A DNA stretch of 64,000 nt. It comes from Charina bottae. Taxonomy: Eukaryota; Chordata; Lepidosauria; Squamata; Charinaidae. Made by a program: the position numbers and the translations under genes. Positions 1 through 13,358 of this stretch are shown here, piece after piece (positions within the stretch are counted from its first letter, which is position 1; each line of letters begins with the position of its first letter). Below the pieces are notes generated by a model, which made no database searches, was not told where the DNA came from, and saw only the letters and a list, made by a program, of their open reading frames with translations. Where the stretch lies: assembly GCA_023362775.1 (NCBI GenBank), contig JALMGJ010000063.1:1843501-1907500 (forward strand). Reading direction: 5' to 3'.

Positions 1-1108
1 CAACAACTTATTTTGGGGATCTCTATTCTTTGAGACCTTTCTTGTTTTCTAAATCGAGTGATTTTTCAAATCCAGGACTAGTTTGACTCAGAATCACTTT
101 CTTTAATATTCTCAATAGAGATAATGTGGCCCCAGATTTTTCTGTTTATCTGAGCTGACTGTTGCCACCTGCTGGTGACCAAATGACTCAAGCTGAGGAT
201 TCTTCAAATGTTGAATGACGCAGGTGTTGTCAATACAAAAGCCCTCTAGAGAAGACTGAGATGATAAATCTTCTCTGGAGAAGAGAGGTTCTGTAACACC
301 AACAACAAATGGAAACTTTTCCTAAAAGATTCCTCCTGTACCAGCAACTGTACAGTTACTCTAGGCTAGGGAAAAACCTTCCAAGATTAGACACCCCACA
401 CTTCTGTTGATACAGATATCCAACCTCAGCAATGTTGGCCTTTGGGAGTCATTAGAAATGAAAGGTCATGTTGCGATCCTGTTTTTGTGAAGGCCCCACA
501 CATTAGCACTTAGGTTTGTGTTTACCTTAAAAGTAAACCTGAGGCAAAAGATAACAGATGCCTGATCTCAAAGATCATAGAGATTATAATTTGGCATGCA
601 AAAGTAGGAGTTTATCAAGTTTAGAGAAGTATGCTTGGAAGCCTCTGAAAAGGCCACAAATGAAAGAGCAAAGTTTGGGGGCTGTCTTCAAGATGCAAAC
701 AGATCCATTTGGAAAAACTCTTTCCCTGGACTGTAAAGATTATGGATTGTGGAATGCACAAGGCAATTGGACTGTTACACAGCACTATGAAGCACACATT
801 CTAGTGTGTATGTTCAAGCCAGATGAAGGAATAATTATGTTAGGTCTGAACCAAAATTTTACCCACAGGATAAAAAGGGGTGGGGGAAAAGAATCTGGAC
901 AAATATTGTTTGTCTAAGGCTGTTTCTTTTTGGTAATCCTGTTTTCATGACAACCACAACCACAAAAGGACTCTTCCAGGAGGCAGTTCCAACCATATTG
1001 ATGTGATGCAGCTAGTCATATTGGGCTGCATAATAATGCCACAATAACAATCAGATTGTGGAGAGGAAGTATTGGCCTCACTTGGAATAGGCTCCTGATA
1101 ATATTACA
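1..1108. other. Flank without recognised gene
   Basis: Nothing recognisable. The 119-codon open frame at 558-917 (+) has no domain or homologue I know and is probably chance. Confidence 0.5.
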
Positions 1109-1176
1109 TGGCTGGCTGGGGAATTCTGGGAGTTGAAGTCCACCCATCTTAAAGTTGCCAAGGCTGAGAAACACTG
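1109..1176. mobile_element. Half copy of the GTTTCTCAACC-family MITE
   Basis: Only the right arm remains, GGCTGGGGAATTCTGGGAG through GAGAAACACTG. Confidence 0.85.
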
Positions 1177-1762
1177 GCCTAAACTGATGATGTTTTACCT
1201 GATTTCATAGCCCCCTTGAACAAACGCTAGACTGCTGGCTTAGACCTAGAAAACAAAGAACGTATTAGATAATCTCACACTTATCATACTTGGTAAACTC
1301 AGAGGGTCCCTTGCCCCTGAACAGGAAGCCCAACTAATCCTGATATTATCTGTGTTTTCCTCAGATTTAGCCACATGTGATTCTTGCACTCGTATTCTGT
1401 AGGTGTGCTTCAAACCATCATGTCTGAGGTAACCCATAGTGGCAGTAACAAGGTAGGCTGGATGCGTCATTGTATTTCCAAGGTAAGTATTCACTCTTCA
1501 AGTAGAATTTGCCAAATTCATGATCTAACACTTACATTTTTGGCCAAAGAAGTCCTATTAGCCTATTTTGTCACTAAAAAGCTGTCTGGATTTCCCCTCA
1601 CAATTGCAATATTAACACAACTTAGGTTTCATGTGCCAGAAGATTGTAGTGAAGAAGAAAATGCAATCTGTGCTTGTTTAGAGCTCATTTCTCTTAATGT
1701 GATTGTGTTTGCTCTCCAGCAGGGTTTTTGTTTTGTTTTTTACATTTCTGAAAGGCGACTGA

Positions 1763-1865
1763 CCCCCCCCCCCCCCCCCCCCGCTTACTCTGGAATAAAT
1801 TTGGCATAATTCAGAGCAGACATTGGATACTTTGTAATGGCAACTGAGTTTTTGACACTGCACGG

Positions 1866-1917
<52 letters not shown>
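1763..1917. repeat. C20 homopolymer and (CTTT)n microsatellite
   Basis: Twenty consecutive C at 1763-1782, then (CTTT)n at 1866-1917. Confidence 0.95.
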
Positions 1918-1918
<1 letters not shown>

Positions 1919-2110
1919 TTATTTATTTATTTATTTATTTCTAACTTATATCACCGCCCATCTCCCCCCATTTCCAGAGGGGACTCTGGGCGGTTTAGCC
2001 ATTTAGTGATGGCTATGCCACTTGCTAGAGTTTTTCCCGCTCTTCTTGATTGCCCCTTTTATATAACCAGGCGGCCCTTGACACTGGAAGGCTGCCTGAC
2101 TACTTGATAA
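1917..2110 (-). mobile_element. CR1/L2-type LINE 3' terminus with ATTT tail
   Basis: (ATTT)n then CTAACTTATATCACCGCCCA...GGACTCTGGGCGGTTTAGCC is the reverse complement of the common L2-like 3' end. A (CTTT)n run (1866-1917) adjoins it. Confidence 0.75.
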
Positions 2111-2414
2111 AAACCAACATAAATTAAAACTGAACCCTGTATTTGCTTAACCGAGCCACCCAATCCCAATCCAAACAAAAGTTTTTTTCACTGCAGTCCA
2201 AAGACGGTTAGAGGATTTAGGCAAATCTCCATGGAAAGCAGGACAGCCATAGAGGTGGCAACCAAAACATAATTACTTAGGGAATAAGCCCCATTAAAGT
2301 CTGCAATGTTAATGACTATTTGCAAATAACATTATTAGGTTTACACTGCAAGAACCCCCTCCCTGCCACTCACTTTGGCTGTCCTCGTGCAAGACATTTG
2401 GGCTTTTGTAAATC

Positions 2415-2580
2415 TCAGCTTCTGGCTAACCTTGGCTGGGCTCCAAATCTAAGCAGGGTGGGTTACCTGGGTGGGATTCCTCCAGGGCTGTAGAACTGAT
2501 TGGGAAGTCAACAAAATGTCCTGAAAGAAGGCATTGGCCACCCGCTTCTGTAATGTTACAAGAAGATTGCATGGATGGGT
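2415..2580 (+). mobile_element. 5S rRNA-derived SINE, degenerate
   Basis: CCAAATCTAAGCAGGGTGGG, then CTGGGTGGGATTCCTCC, follows the 5S rRNA internal control region order. The SINE body (GAAAGAAGGCATTGGCCACC) comes next. Confidence 0.65.
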
Positions 2581-2599
2581 TCATGAATCCATGCAGCCT

Positions 2600-4636
2600 T
2601 CTTGGTAGGAATCAAGCCCAGCTCAAAGAAGAATTTCCCTTACCTAAACTTCCAGTGGAAGGAGCTTGTCTAATCTTGGATCAGGACCAAACAATATTGC
2701 TTGGAGTTCCAAGTTCTGTAGATGCCGTAATGTTGTCCAGGAATAATCCTGGCACTTGTTTCTGCCCTGTTGTCCATGTCTGAAGGCTGCAACCCTAGAT
2801 AGACTTCTCAACAGGCAAGAACACAATAATACTGCATGTGTGCCATAGCTACAAAAGGGAAACAGGACTGGTACTGCAAACTAGGAAAGGGAGGGTTGCC
2901 TTCTAACATCTCCCCCACCCTCAAAATAAATAAGATGCCCAGATAATTCTGGAACCTGGTCCCAACACCTCTTGAAAATCTATTTTTAGGAGTATCGATT
3001 TAAGTTTGGATTTTAATGTGATAAAACAATGTGAACTTTTATTTTGCTCCGGTCCTCCCCAAGTAATAACAAAGTTCCTAACAAGGTGAAAATCCTGCTT
3101 TCTAGTGCATCAGGAATATAATCTACCTACAGAGTTGTTCCACCTCTCTTCTTTTCTCTCAATATGCTAATTTAAGGAAAATTGTAGCCCAAGGCAATGC
3201 ACCTGAGTCTTTCTCTCTCTAAACCATCTACCATGTAATGCATGTTTCCTATTCATTTTCCCACCTTTATAGTGCCCCTTCATTACTCTGAACTGCTATT
3301 AAGGAGATTGTGCTCACACAAGTATGGGAATGTATGCCTATATGTATAGAGGGGTGTGTGTGTGTGAAAGGGTGGGAAGAAAATGTTCATATTGGAGCTG
3401 AAAGTAGCAAAAAACTGAATTTAAGTGGCCGTGGGTATCTTTCAGAGGATTCTTTGAATTGCAGAAAATACCCCATTTAAGCCATAAAGACACTCTGATC
3501 CTTGGATAGGAATGGTTTATATGATATCTTATAGTGGATCCATTTTGGCTGAATGCAAAATTCTCATACTGGTATTTGATTTTTGATCCCTCTCAATAAG
3601 GGTTCTTCCTGTACATTATTTCAGGAAGGATGCCATCTTGGTGTTAGATCGGCCATATAATATTATAATGGGTTAAAAATATTTTTGGGGCTGTATTGAT
3701 TTTAGAGGGCTGGAAAAAAATGGATGTCCTATGCTCATAAAATATGTCTGCATTAACAACTCTAGTAATTAGGATGATAGAATATTGTATGCCTCCTATG
3801 CCTTTGGCTTAATTCCTACTCCAAAATGCCTGAATGGCTCAAACTCAGTCCTGCATGAGTTTCTGATAAGTTACTTGCTATTTTTGTTCTCAAAGACAAT
3901 GACATCCGTTTCTAATTCCTAGTGTAGATATGAAGATGGGCAGAAGATAAATTAGAGGTCTACAGCCCTATGACCCACTCACATGGAATAAATCAGCATG
4001 GATTTGTGACTCCCAACTGTTTAACCATAGCAAAAGCAACATGGCCCCCACCATCTAAACTCCTAATCAGTGATACCCTCTGACAAAGATCATCCTATCT
4101 TATGGTTCACAGCTGATTTGGCCCATGCAGTGACCATTTGGCATCTGGCTGTTACTGATGGAAAACAAGAGACTGGAGGAATGAACAGAAATCCTGGAAA
4201 CTTCTCTACCTCTGGAGCCTTTCTATTTTAAGCCTAGTCCTAGTTTGTGATATGTTGACTTTGTTCTTGTTATGGGCATCTTTAAAAGAGTGTCCACAAG
4301 CCTTACAAATATTAGGAGGAGGTGGTTTTCCTTTTCTCTAAGTTATGGTATTCAAAGTTTTATCACCTCACTTCCAAGCCATGCATGTTAATTTGCCTGC
4401 TCCAGTTTTATGCATCCAAGCTCCTCTTTCTCTTTAAAGAATCATTATTAGCAAAGTTACAAATCTTTTTTTTTCTGATGCCTCTGTACAAATAGTCAAA
4501 CCATGTCACTAAGAAAACTCAGTCCTTTGATAGAATCTATTGAGAAGAACCATCAAAATAAACCTGATGCTATATTAAAGTTGGGCCATTAATACAAAAC
4601 TGTAAGCAAATCTTCAAACAGCTATGGAAGCTATGG
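2600..4636. other. Intergenic, no gene seen
   Basis: AT-rich unique-looking sequence with no long open frame, RNA gene or clear repeat. Confidence 0.5.
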
Positions 4637-4734
4637 TGTCCAGATGTTACCGAGGTACAATTTCCAGCAGTCCTAACAGCTTAACCACTGTTGGGGAATG
4701 CCTGGAGCTGCAACCCAGCAACATCTGGAAGGCA
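4637..4734. mobile_element. Degenerate palindromic MITE (CCAGATGTT family)
   Basis: CCAGATGTTACCGAGGTACAA at the left and CCAGCAACATCTGG at the right are imperfect mirror arms. Related pieces occur at about 5334-5434, 21411-21527 and 42795-42893. Confidence 0.65.
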
Positions 4735-5333
4735 CAGTGGAGGCCGGGGAAAAGTGAAGAAAATCCATAGTGGTCCATGCTGAATGCTGGTGTTTAGCGT
4801 CCACTATGAACTTCATTCAAAGAGTCCACAAATTTATTTATTACTCCAGTTTAAAAGAGGGAAGCACATTCCTGAAGATAGTTCATCACGACAGTTCCTA
4901 ACTAAAGGTAATTTTCTTACTTTAATCAATTTTTCCATAATACATTATGCACCACAAATGCATAGTACTTGGCCTCCACATGGCTATCAGTGTTGTGAAG
5001 GCACTTTTCAGCAGTTTGCATTATTAACAGCTCCTCCGTGATGCTGAGAAAAATCTGATTCTTAAGCATTTTTTCATTGACCATGACAAGTAATCCTTGA
5101 AAGGATTCCCCAGTTGCTATTTATGGACCACCTAATGTCATATTCTTTTCTCTGGTTTTAAGAGCTGCTCAATACTCAGCTCTGGCCAATCAAATTTCAG
5201 GAATGCATGCCTGCAAACTTTCTGAAATTAGCCATGAGAAAGAGCGTGGTTTGTTTTGTATCACAATAGGTTCCTTTTGATAGAGCAAGAAAGGATAGCT
5301 CACAACACTATATAAGGGGAGGTGGAACATATG

Positions 5334-5434
5334 GTCCTTCAGTTATTGCTGGGGTATATTTCCCAGCATCCTTCACCAATGGCCATGCTGGCTGAGGATA
5401 CACAGCATTGTGGTCTACAACTTCTGGAGGGCCA
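5334..5434. mobile_element. Degenerate palindromic MITE (CCAGATGTT family)
   Basis: TCCTTCAGTTATTGCTGG...TTTCCCAGCATCC is mirrored by GGCTGAGGATACA...CTACAACTTCTGGAGGGCC. Heavily decayed. Confidence 0.55.
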
Positions 5435-5440
5435 CAGTAG

Positions 5441-6932
5441 TACAGTGTCAGTGTTTTTTAGAGTGCATGAACAAATGGATATGTTAGGAATCTCAGACTA
5501 ACCAACTATATCTTATATATTTGAATGGTACAACGTGCCTTTCCTCGGGATTTGATATTCCTGATTCACAATAAGCAAGCAATACCTTGGGTCTTGCCAG
5601 CAGAACATATTAGCTGACATGTGTTGCTGTTACTCATTAATATAGATAGGAGTTTGCAGCAGTGGGAATCTGGAGTAGTTGAGAGTGAGTGAGTGAGTGA
5701 GTGAGTGTGAGAGAGAAGGCTGTATGTTAAACAGATCTACAGTATTTTCAGAGGGTGGAGTAAATTTAAAGGGCCTGTGGGAGAAATACATCCTTTTGCT
5801 TGAAAGGAACCCAAAGAGGGGGTGTGGGGAGAGACAATAACCCAACTGTATCCATGGCCCTTGAGCTGACAACAGGTGTCTGGAACTTAATTTCAATTCT
5901 TCCAAATGTAAATCAGGCTCCACCCCTCTCTCCTCATTCCCAGCCGGTGACTTGCTTTCCTTTGCATGCCCTCCCCTTTCCCATTAAAGAACCCGGCTTT
6001 CAAAAGAAGTGCCCCACCCACCAGTCGGCACCGAGTTTGTCCAGGTGCAAGTCCTCTTTCTTTACCAAGCAGAAACAAGCAGGGTGGGAATCGGAGGCTG
6101 GGTGAAAATTGCTGCATCGATTCCTCACAAAAATGTCTATTTTTTCCTTTCCCCCATCCCACTATTGAAGGAAGAGGCACAAGAACAAAGATGTAAATGG
6201 AATCTGTGTTTTATAGGAACAAGTGCCCTCTTTTTCCCACCAAAGAGATGCAAGAACAAGCTGGGCGTTCAGTAAGTGGAGCAAGAATGGCTGGTCCGTG
6301 TGCCTGGTGCTTTGAAGCCTGACTCACAGATCGTATAAGCCAGACTCTGATTGGTCTGTGGCTTAGTATGTTGTGCAAACCCAGCCACTGTGGTTTGTGA
6401 ACCATGGTTTGTGAGTTAACCATAGGCCTAACCATGTGTAGATAATCAACAAATCATGCTTAAAGAAACAGTGATCTAACATGTATGAAACCTATTAAAT
6501 CAGCAAACCTGATGTTGAGTTGGGTCTTCAAATTCCAGTTGTCTTGATCATCATCTTGATAAGCTTTCACCATCTAGGCTAGGAATGAATTAGATTGTAG
6601 TCCAAGATTTCTGATGAATCCCAGGGCTGGTAGTTAAACATGACTTCTGTTGTGTGTTACTTGCCCTGATACATGCATACATCCTCTCAAATGTGGCATC
6701 AATGGCACATTTTTTTTGGTGAAGTCACTGATCTAAACTGAAACCAAGAGTTTCAGTTCTGCACAATTTTTGTCTCTGGTCAGCTACTAATCAAGACTCT
6801 TTCTGACTCCCTAGGGCACATGTTCAGCAATGCTGGGCTGGGGGCTCAGAAAATGTGGCATAGGCTTACACCAGTTGAGGATTATCCTTATATTCTAAAG
6901 CTCTTATCATGATGTGGCTAGCAGCCTCAAAG
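5441..6932. other. Intergenic, no gene seen
   Basis: Contains a short GTGA run near 5680-5708. Overlapping open frames of 74-101 codons at 5630-6435 look like chance. Confidence 0.5.
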
Positions 6933-7047
6933 TGTTTTGTTTTGTTTTGTTTTGTTTTGTTTTGTTTTGTTTTGTTTTGTTTTGTTTTGTTTTGTTTTGT
7001 TTTGTTTTGTTTTGTTTTGTTTTGTTTTGTTTTGTTTTGTTTTGTTT
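6933..7047. repeat. (TTTTG)n microsatellite, about 23 units
   Basis: An uninterrupted pentanucleotide run of about 115 bp. It creates open frames on both strands that are not genes. Confidence 0.97.
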
Positions 7048-8365
7048 CTGGGTTGCTTAAGCCAAACGTTTTCTGCTTTAAAGTGATACTCCAGAAGGAC
7101 CTGCAATGACTTTTAAAGGCATATGTCAGCCTCCTCTTTGTTCCCACTTTGGCAAGTTCACTTAGGATAGCAACAGGACAACACACAAGACCTTTTGGTG
7201 CTCTCCCAGAAGATCCTTTTAAATATAATATCTAGGAGCAAAGGCTTCATTAAATTGTAAGTCTGCCATATCACAGTTATTGGGGAAAACTGAACTTGTT
7301 GAATTGAACTCTTGCCATTAAACATGTTATCCCAGAAAATGCTTTGGGCAATGTTCCCTGCTGTCTGCTGTTATTCCCCCAAATGTATCCTAGTTTGCAA
7401 TTACCAATAGGGGTTGGGTAGAGGAAAAGTAAAATGGCATTATTGTATCAATCACCAGCAAAGGGTGTACCTTTCTACTCCTTGGGTTCATGTCTTGGAG
7501 CAGTCCTGGAGATCCCGGTTATCAGAATACCAGCAGTGTTCCTTGGAGGGAATTCCTTAAAGATGGACCCATTCTACTTAATCCTGCTCAGTTGAAAAAA
7601 TGTGATCAAGTTGGCCTCTGCCATCCCAATAAACTAACAGTCATGTGGCTAGGTCTTAGTCTGACCTGAAATGTCTGGAGTTCTACCTTCTCAAAGTGGC
7701 AGAAGAAGCAGCACTGAAAGAGTCAGAACTGAGAAGACAATCTACTTTCTGTTTGAGAGATTTTAGGAATAATGGAAATTATCTTGTGCAAAATTCAGGC
7801 TCCAAGAGGAGAATAGGGCAGACATGGGTCAAATAGTAGAGAGGAGGAACCTTTATTGAATGGACACTTCTCCATTTGAAGGTATCCTCTCTTTGAAGAT
7901 CTGTAGAAATTTCAGTCTAAATCTCTGGGGTCATAACAAGGAGAGCAGGAGGTTGGAAGTTACAGAATGAACTGGCGTGTAGATTTTGTAACCACCGCTC
8001 TCAGCCAGATGAGGATTGCTGTTCTAAACGATGGCAATTATTTCTTCATCTGCCACTGTCCACAATTATCAGCACATGCACCTTTTATGCAAGTATGTGC
8101 CCTTTTCTTGCCTTCTGCTTTTGTGTTTCTTCTTTGGGTGATGGATAGAACTGCAGTTGTTAGACCTTTGCTAGTGATAGTTGTTGTATTGCAATTTGTT
8201 TTCTGAAAAATAGAATGCCTATTTGGCTCTCTTACCTTGGAGTAAAACTTGACATAATTTGGTTTCAATAATCCATTTACAAACTAGTTCAGAAGCATTA
8301 AAAGCAATTTGTTTTAACTAAACAACTGCATCATTGACTTTTTTCTCCCCTCATCTACTTGGTTC

Positions 8366-8610
8366 TATAATATTTTATTTATTTATTTATTATTTAAACT
8401 TGTATTACCACCCATCTCCCCCAATCGAGGGACCCTGGGCAGCTCACAATAAAAACAAGGTTAAAAATACAAATACAAAATCACAGCATCAATAAATAAA
8501 TATAAAATCCAAGGGCGATAACTATTAATACTAGGGAGAGCTTCATGGGATTAGCCAGCCCCAAGAGGAACGTACTACAATACCGTGCTCCGCTGCCATG
8601 CAACCACTTC
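8366..8610 (-). mobile_element. CR1/L2-type LINE 3' terminus
   Basis: ATTTATTTATTTATTATTTA then ATTACCACCCATCTCCCCCA...GACCCTGGGCAGCTCACAAT, followed by AATACAAATACAAAATCACA. Confidence 0.75.
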
Positions 8611-8619
8611 AAAAATAGA

Positions 8620-11289
8620 AAATGGTACAAAAAGGAAGAGAAGAATGTGAGTTGAAAAACATTTTGTCCTGTGAATGTCTGGAGTCTATGTCTGCACATA
8701 GCTGAAATAAAGCTACTTCGTTGGCAGAATCAGAAAAGCAGTGAATGAGTAATGAAAAGTATATGTAGGATCAGAAAGGTTTATACTGGTAAGCCATGAA
8801 AACAAACTATTAAGCTAGACCGACATTGCTAGGAAGTGTAAAACTGTTCCTGAAACTCTGTGGTAACTGTGTGCAAAGTTTTCGTAATGGGCATTTGGAA
8901 GCAAAGCTTAACATCAGCCTAAAAGAAAGTAACTGAAAGATGAATGCCAAATGTTGCAAATAATTACTAGCAGTTTCTTAGCAATTAACACTTTAACATA
9001 AACACCAGATCAACAATTAATGTCTTCTGATTCATGTTGAGAACATGTAGCCCAGATTAGCTGCCTTTTCGATGAAGGTTATAAAGGACCAATTCCTGCA
9101 CTGTATCTGGAGTTTACAATAACTTCTTAAGAGCAAAAGCATATAGAGAAATTTGTTAGCAGAACTGGGTGACAAAAGGAATGCTATAAGCTTGCTTCAC
9201 AAGTGCAAGCAGGAAAGATTTAGTTCGTAAATGGCTACCAGTGCACTGCTGCATTAAAACTGGTGATAGAGCCTGCTTTTTTATGTCACCTTCTCATGCC
9301 TTGATACTTCCACCAATTGCCTTTTACCCAGCTGAAGTTGCCACCATGGATTTGTGTAACTACAAACACGATGCCCACTTCCACCCTTTACAATATGGCA
9401 GGAAATTAGACTGAATTTAAAGCTGCATGTGGCAGAGCCAGGGGACTATGAGAAGAAGTCACAGTGGGCACCTATTCTTCAGGTGAAGTAGCATCACATA
9501 TTGGAGATCTCAAGAACTATCAGCATTGGAAGGGATTGCTCTGGATTATTGTCCTATCGATTTAAAAGGTAGCCTGATTCATGCACAAACGGCAGTAGCT
9601 GCAAACGAACAGACTGATTTGGGGTGTGTTTATGTCTCTGTGTGTTTTAAACCCTTCTAATGGCCTTTTACTCAGATAAAGGGACATGATTGATGAGAAC
9701 AGGCTGAGGATAGGCAAAAATGTAGTAAACACAACAAAAAGGAAAGCTAGTAAGTGCCTGCACCCAGATATCATAGAATCAGGACATATTTGATGAGTGT
9801 TTGGGGTGGAGTTTCAGAGGCAGGGATTCAAACTGGTGCATATGTGTGGAGTGGGAAAGATAAAATTAACAATGCATTTAATGTCCATTTTAATGATGGT
9901 GCCTATGTGAAGTACCTAAAATAGAATCAAAGTTCACCATGCAATTTGATAGGACTGATGTTCAAAAACGAAGCATCTCATCAACTGAACACCAAACAAA
10001 CCTGACATCCAAACTTCTGCATTTCCATCTATTCTTCTACTGTTCCCAAGGTCAATCTCTCCTTTCACTGGAAGGTTTAGTTGTAGCATCCATAGAATTT
10101 GGCTTGGTCCAGAATGGGCTAACCACTATGAATGATCTCACAGCATTGCCTTTGAAAAAGAGCCCCACATTTCAAGAAATAGGTGGGGAAAATGGGACAT
10201 TGGTCTCTTTTGCAAGACTGGACTCAGTTGAAATTCAGCAGTTTTTGCTTCTTAATACTGGGCAATCCAGGGCAGAAATGGGTAGATGTGACTACGATAG
10301 AATGCATATTTTGTGTGCAAATTGGCCATTGTGGTGGTAAAGCGGTCAGCTGCGTATCTCCTCTGCCACTGAAGTCTACATGTCAGTTTTAATATCCTAT
10401 CACAAATATTTCTGAAAGGAATTGAGATGTAATAATTTGAGCTCTGGGTTGACAGTGGAGGAATTAGATGTTCTTTTCCCCATCTTGGTGGTGAAGCCAG
10501 GCAGACACAAATATCAGAACAAGTAGAAAATGAGCCCCTGGTGTATTAACATTTAAAGCTTCTTCTTAAAATACAGTTTCCTGTGGAGAAGTAGATACAG
10601 TGTCATGCAATCTTCATATACTGTATATTCTATCAAAGAGAGGAAACACACCAATCTTGCCCCACCAAAAACGTATGAGATACTTCAGCTGAAAAGTGTC
10701 AGACCACTCAAGGGCATTGCCAGCTGAATTTTCTGCCAAAAAAACTATGGGCATTGCATACAAAGCTATCTGCAAAACAGAAATGCACAGATATAGATTC
10801 GATCTGTATCTTATTAGCTATCATGAATATTTTGCAAACTTGATTTGCAGTTTTTGTCAGAATATTTTATTTATGTTGGCCAAGCCAGGTTTTGGTACAA
10901 AATTGGGAGGCTGAAATTCCTACTCGGTCAGGAAGCTTATTAGATAACATTGAGCGTCTTGCCTTTCCTACCTCACAGGGTGTTGAGAGAATAAAAGAAT
11001 AACCATGTACACCATCAACCTCTATACAGGTAAGGAAGGATATTAATGGGAAAAATATGGAAAGAAATGATGAAAAATGTCTTTCACTCTGTTTCCTTTC
11101 CTTCTGCATAGACAATACGATGCAAATACAACTAAAACTGGGTTTGGAGAAGGCCAAACTGAAATATTAAGGATATGTTTACAGGCAAATACCCAACGAT
11201 CTGCTTTCAAATGTTCAGGCCTGAGCTGTGGTGATAAGAGGCAAAGCATCTTTCTCTCTTATTGTACCAGCAGGCTCTCGTCCAGCAGC
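8620..11289. other. Repeat-poor flank downstream of BMP2
   Basis: 2.7 kb with few recognisable repeats. A 133-codon frame at 9939-10340 (+) has no known domain. A candidate place for conserved noncoding sequence, untested. Confidence 0.45.
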
Positions 11290-12240
11290 CTTGTTTAGGG
11301 TGGCATCTTGGCTTTTGGGAAGAAGCCAGTATCAAGAGCTCTTGCCTGGCCACTGCGACTGGTAGCACAGCACTTTGCCGACCAAGTAACTTTGATTTGC
11401 TCTAGCCTTGATTCTGCATGGCCAGGCCCCAGGGAGGGGACTGGGGTGCTGTCTTGTCAGGTTACCTGGAACTCCTTTGGGCCTGTCCCCTCTGATGAAG
11501 TGGATAGGGTGTTTTCTAGCACATCCTCTGCCTCCCGCAGGCTGGATCCTTGCCCTTCCGAGCAACTGCGGGTGGTCCGGGAGGAGAGAGTTACCTGGAT
11601 CTGGGAAGTGGTCAACATCTCATTGTAGGAGGGGGAGGTTGCTGGCAGCCTTGAAAGGGGCTGAGGTGCCTCCCACCTCCTTAAAGGGCCCTCCAGGGAT
11701 CCAGAAGTATTAGTTAACTACCACCCAGTCTCCAACTCTTCCTTTTTTGAGAAGTTTGTTAAAACAAGGGCAGGGGACCCTGAAGCATGGAAAGAGATTA
11801 TCTGGACTCCTCCCATCAGGGTTCAGACCCAGACACGGGACAGGGATGACGATGGTTGATCTAATGGATGACCTTTCTTGTGACCTGGACAGGAGCGCAA
11901 CCATCCTGCTCCTCTTAGACCTCTCAGTGGCCTTTGATACTATCAAGCATGGACTGCCTGTGGGGGTCAGAGGCCCTGGTTCTGCACCTTCCTCAGAAGC
12001 CAGTTCCAGTTAATGGTAGCAGGAGCAACCCACTCTGTGACTGCTTCTCTGTGGGGTGCCAGAAGGGTCAACTCTGTCCCCAGTCCCCTGTTTAATAACT
12101 ACACGAAACTGCTGAGTGAGATCATAAATTGGCTTGGGGTACAGTATCATTTTACCGTGGACATTTTAAATGTTTATACCTGTGAACCACTAAAAGTCCT
12201 TAACTGAACTGCAGTGGGATATAAATGTAATAAAAAATAT
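11290..12240 (+). mobile_element. CR1/L2-clade LINE fragment next to the BMP2 3' end
   Basis: Broken frames encode recognisable LINE ORF2 pieces: VAQHFADQVTLICSSLDS, then DDLSCDLDRSATILLLLDLS followed by VAFDTIKHG (the RT palm motif), then FNNYTKLLSEII. The 3' end reads GTGGGATATAAATGTAATAA. Multiple frameshifts. It ends about 270 bp short of the BMP2 poly(A) site and is oriented toward it. Confidence 0.85.
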
Positions 12241-12509
12241 GCAAACCCATGTATATTAGTATCTTTTCACAGGAACATGGCATACAGGTATGAAAACGGG
12301 GAAGGATCTGAGATTACAGAGTGAAGCTTGATCTCTCTCAGGACACAGAGCTTCAGGAACATGGTGTTCTAGTACTAGTGTGTCCCCCTTTGCCTCCCGA
12401 GTAGGAACTGTGCGCTTGGTTCCCCGCCTCAGAACTCTCTGACTCCATAAGAGAAAGCGCCCCCTCTTTGCAACTGTTAGGAAAGGTGAATAGGAAGAAG
12501 CTTTGGAAA

Positions 12510-13358
12510 ACGGAGGAAATCTGGTCTTTTATTAAGTATTTGGCCAGGACAATGGATTCCAATGGACAGACGCCTTCAGAGGGGAGGAACAGCGTCAACA
12601 TCTCGCTTTCCGGTAGGGGCTGGGAAGAAGCGAAGGGAGAGAGGCGTTTCCTAGCGGCCCAGTTGGGGCTGCGTGCAGGAGCGGCCGTCCTCTTTCCACT
12701 TGCTGGGCAAAGCCGGGTCCTGTCGAGAGCATGGTAGTTTCTCACGGCCTGGACAGCCCACCCTGCAGCATTCCTGAGAATTGTACAATATAATCTTGAG
12801 TCAGCAGGGTGGATTAGCCCCTTTTCATTGGGTTTACACTTGTGACCTTAACAGTAGAACTGCAAAAAGCAAAATGGGATATATGCATCTTTGCCATGAC
12901 AGCCCTTCTGCATTTCAACTTAAATACACACAATTGAAAACAGCTACCATTCATTTTAAATTATGTACAAACCCTATATATTTTTTTTCTTCTGCTGGTT
13001 TTGGATTACACATATAAATACAAATTAGCTATTCTTCTAAAAAGTGGTTATAATAGTAAATAAATACAAAATAAGAATCTGACCTTTATACTTCATGTGC
13101 TGTGGGAAAGGGGGAGGGTTAAACCCATATAAAATGTACAACTAAAATATGTTTAAAAATCTTTAAAAGGAATAATTCTCTGATTAAAATATCTTTCCTC
13201 ACTTTTTTCTGTAGACATAAATAGCTTTTCAAAATAGATGTAATTCTCCATATCATAACATAAATAAGGTCTTCATTGGGAAATATTAAAGTGTCAAGTT
13301 GGGTGTGTGTGTTTTTTTCTTTTTCTGTTCCATTTGTCCCTTTAATTTTGCTGCTGCA
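12510..13358 (-). promoter_or_regulatory. BMP2: BMP2 3'UTR, AU-rich, conserved
   Basis: Downstream of the stop, the minus strand is AT-rich with several TATTTAT/TATTTA motifs (around 13255-13265, 13225-13232, 13040-13070, 13005-13020 and 12920-12930). Many blocks resemble the human BMP2 3'UTR as I recall it, for example the TTTGTATTTATTTACTATTA region near 13050 and the TCTCAGGAATG block near 12775. Mammalian BMP2 3'UTRs are known for post-transcriptional control through a conserved AU-rich segment, and this is the matching region. Similarity weakens below about 12735, where the sequence becomes GC-richer, and returns around the poly(A) signal. Confidence 0.85.
12528..12533 (-). terminator. 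BMP2 poly(A) signal AATAAA
   Basis: AATAAA on the minus strand follows GGCCAAATACTT, resembling the human BMP2 context GGCCAAAGTATTC before AATAAA (from memory). It gives a 3'UTR of about 0.85 kb, with cleavage expected near 12505-12515. Confidence 0.7.

Noticed and set aside
558..917. 119-codon open frame
   Set aside because: No recognisable domain and no splice or UTR context. A frame of this length occurs by chance in 64 kb.
6909..7186. Open frames encoding runs of FCFVL or KQNKT
   Set aside because: Translations of the (TTTTG)n microsatellite.
9939..10340. 133-codon open frame
   Set aside because: No known domain, and overlapping frames are open as well. Insufficient evidence for a gene.
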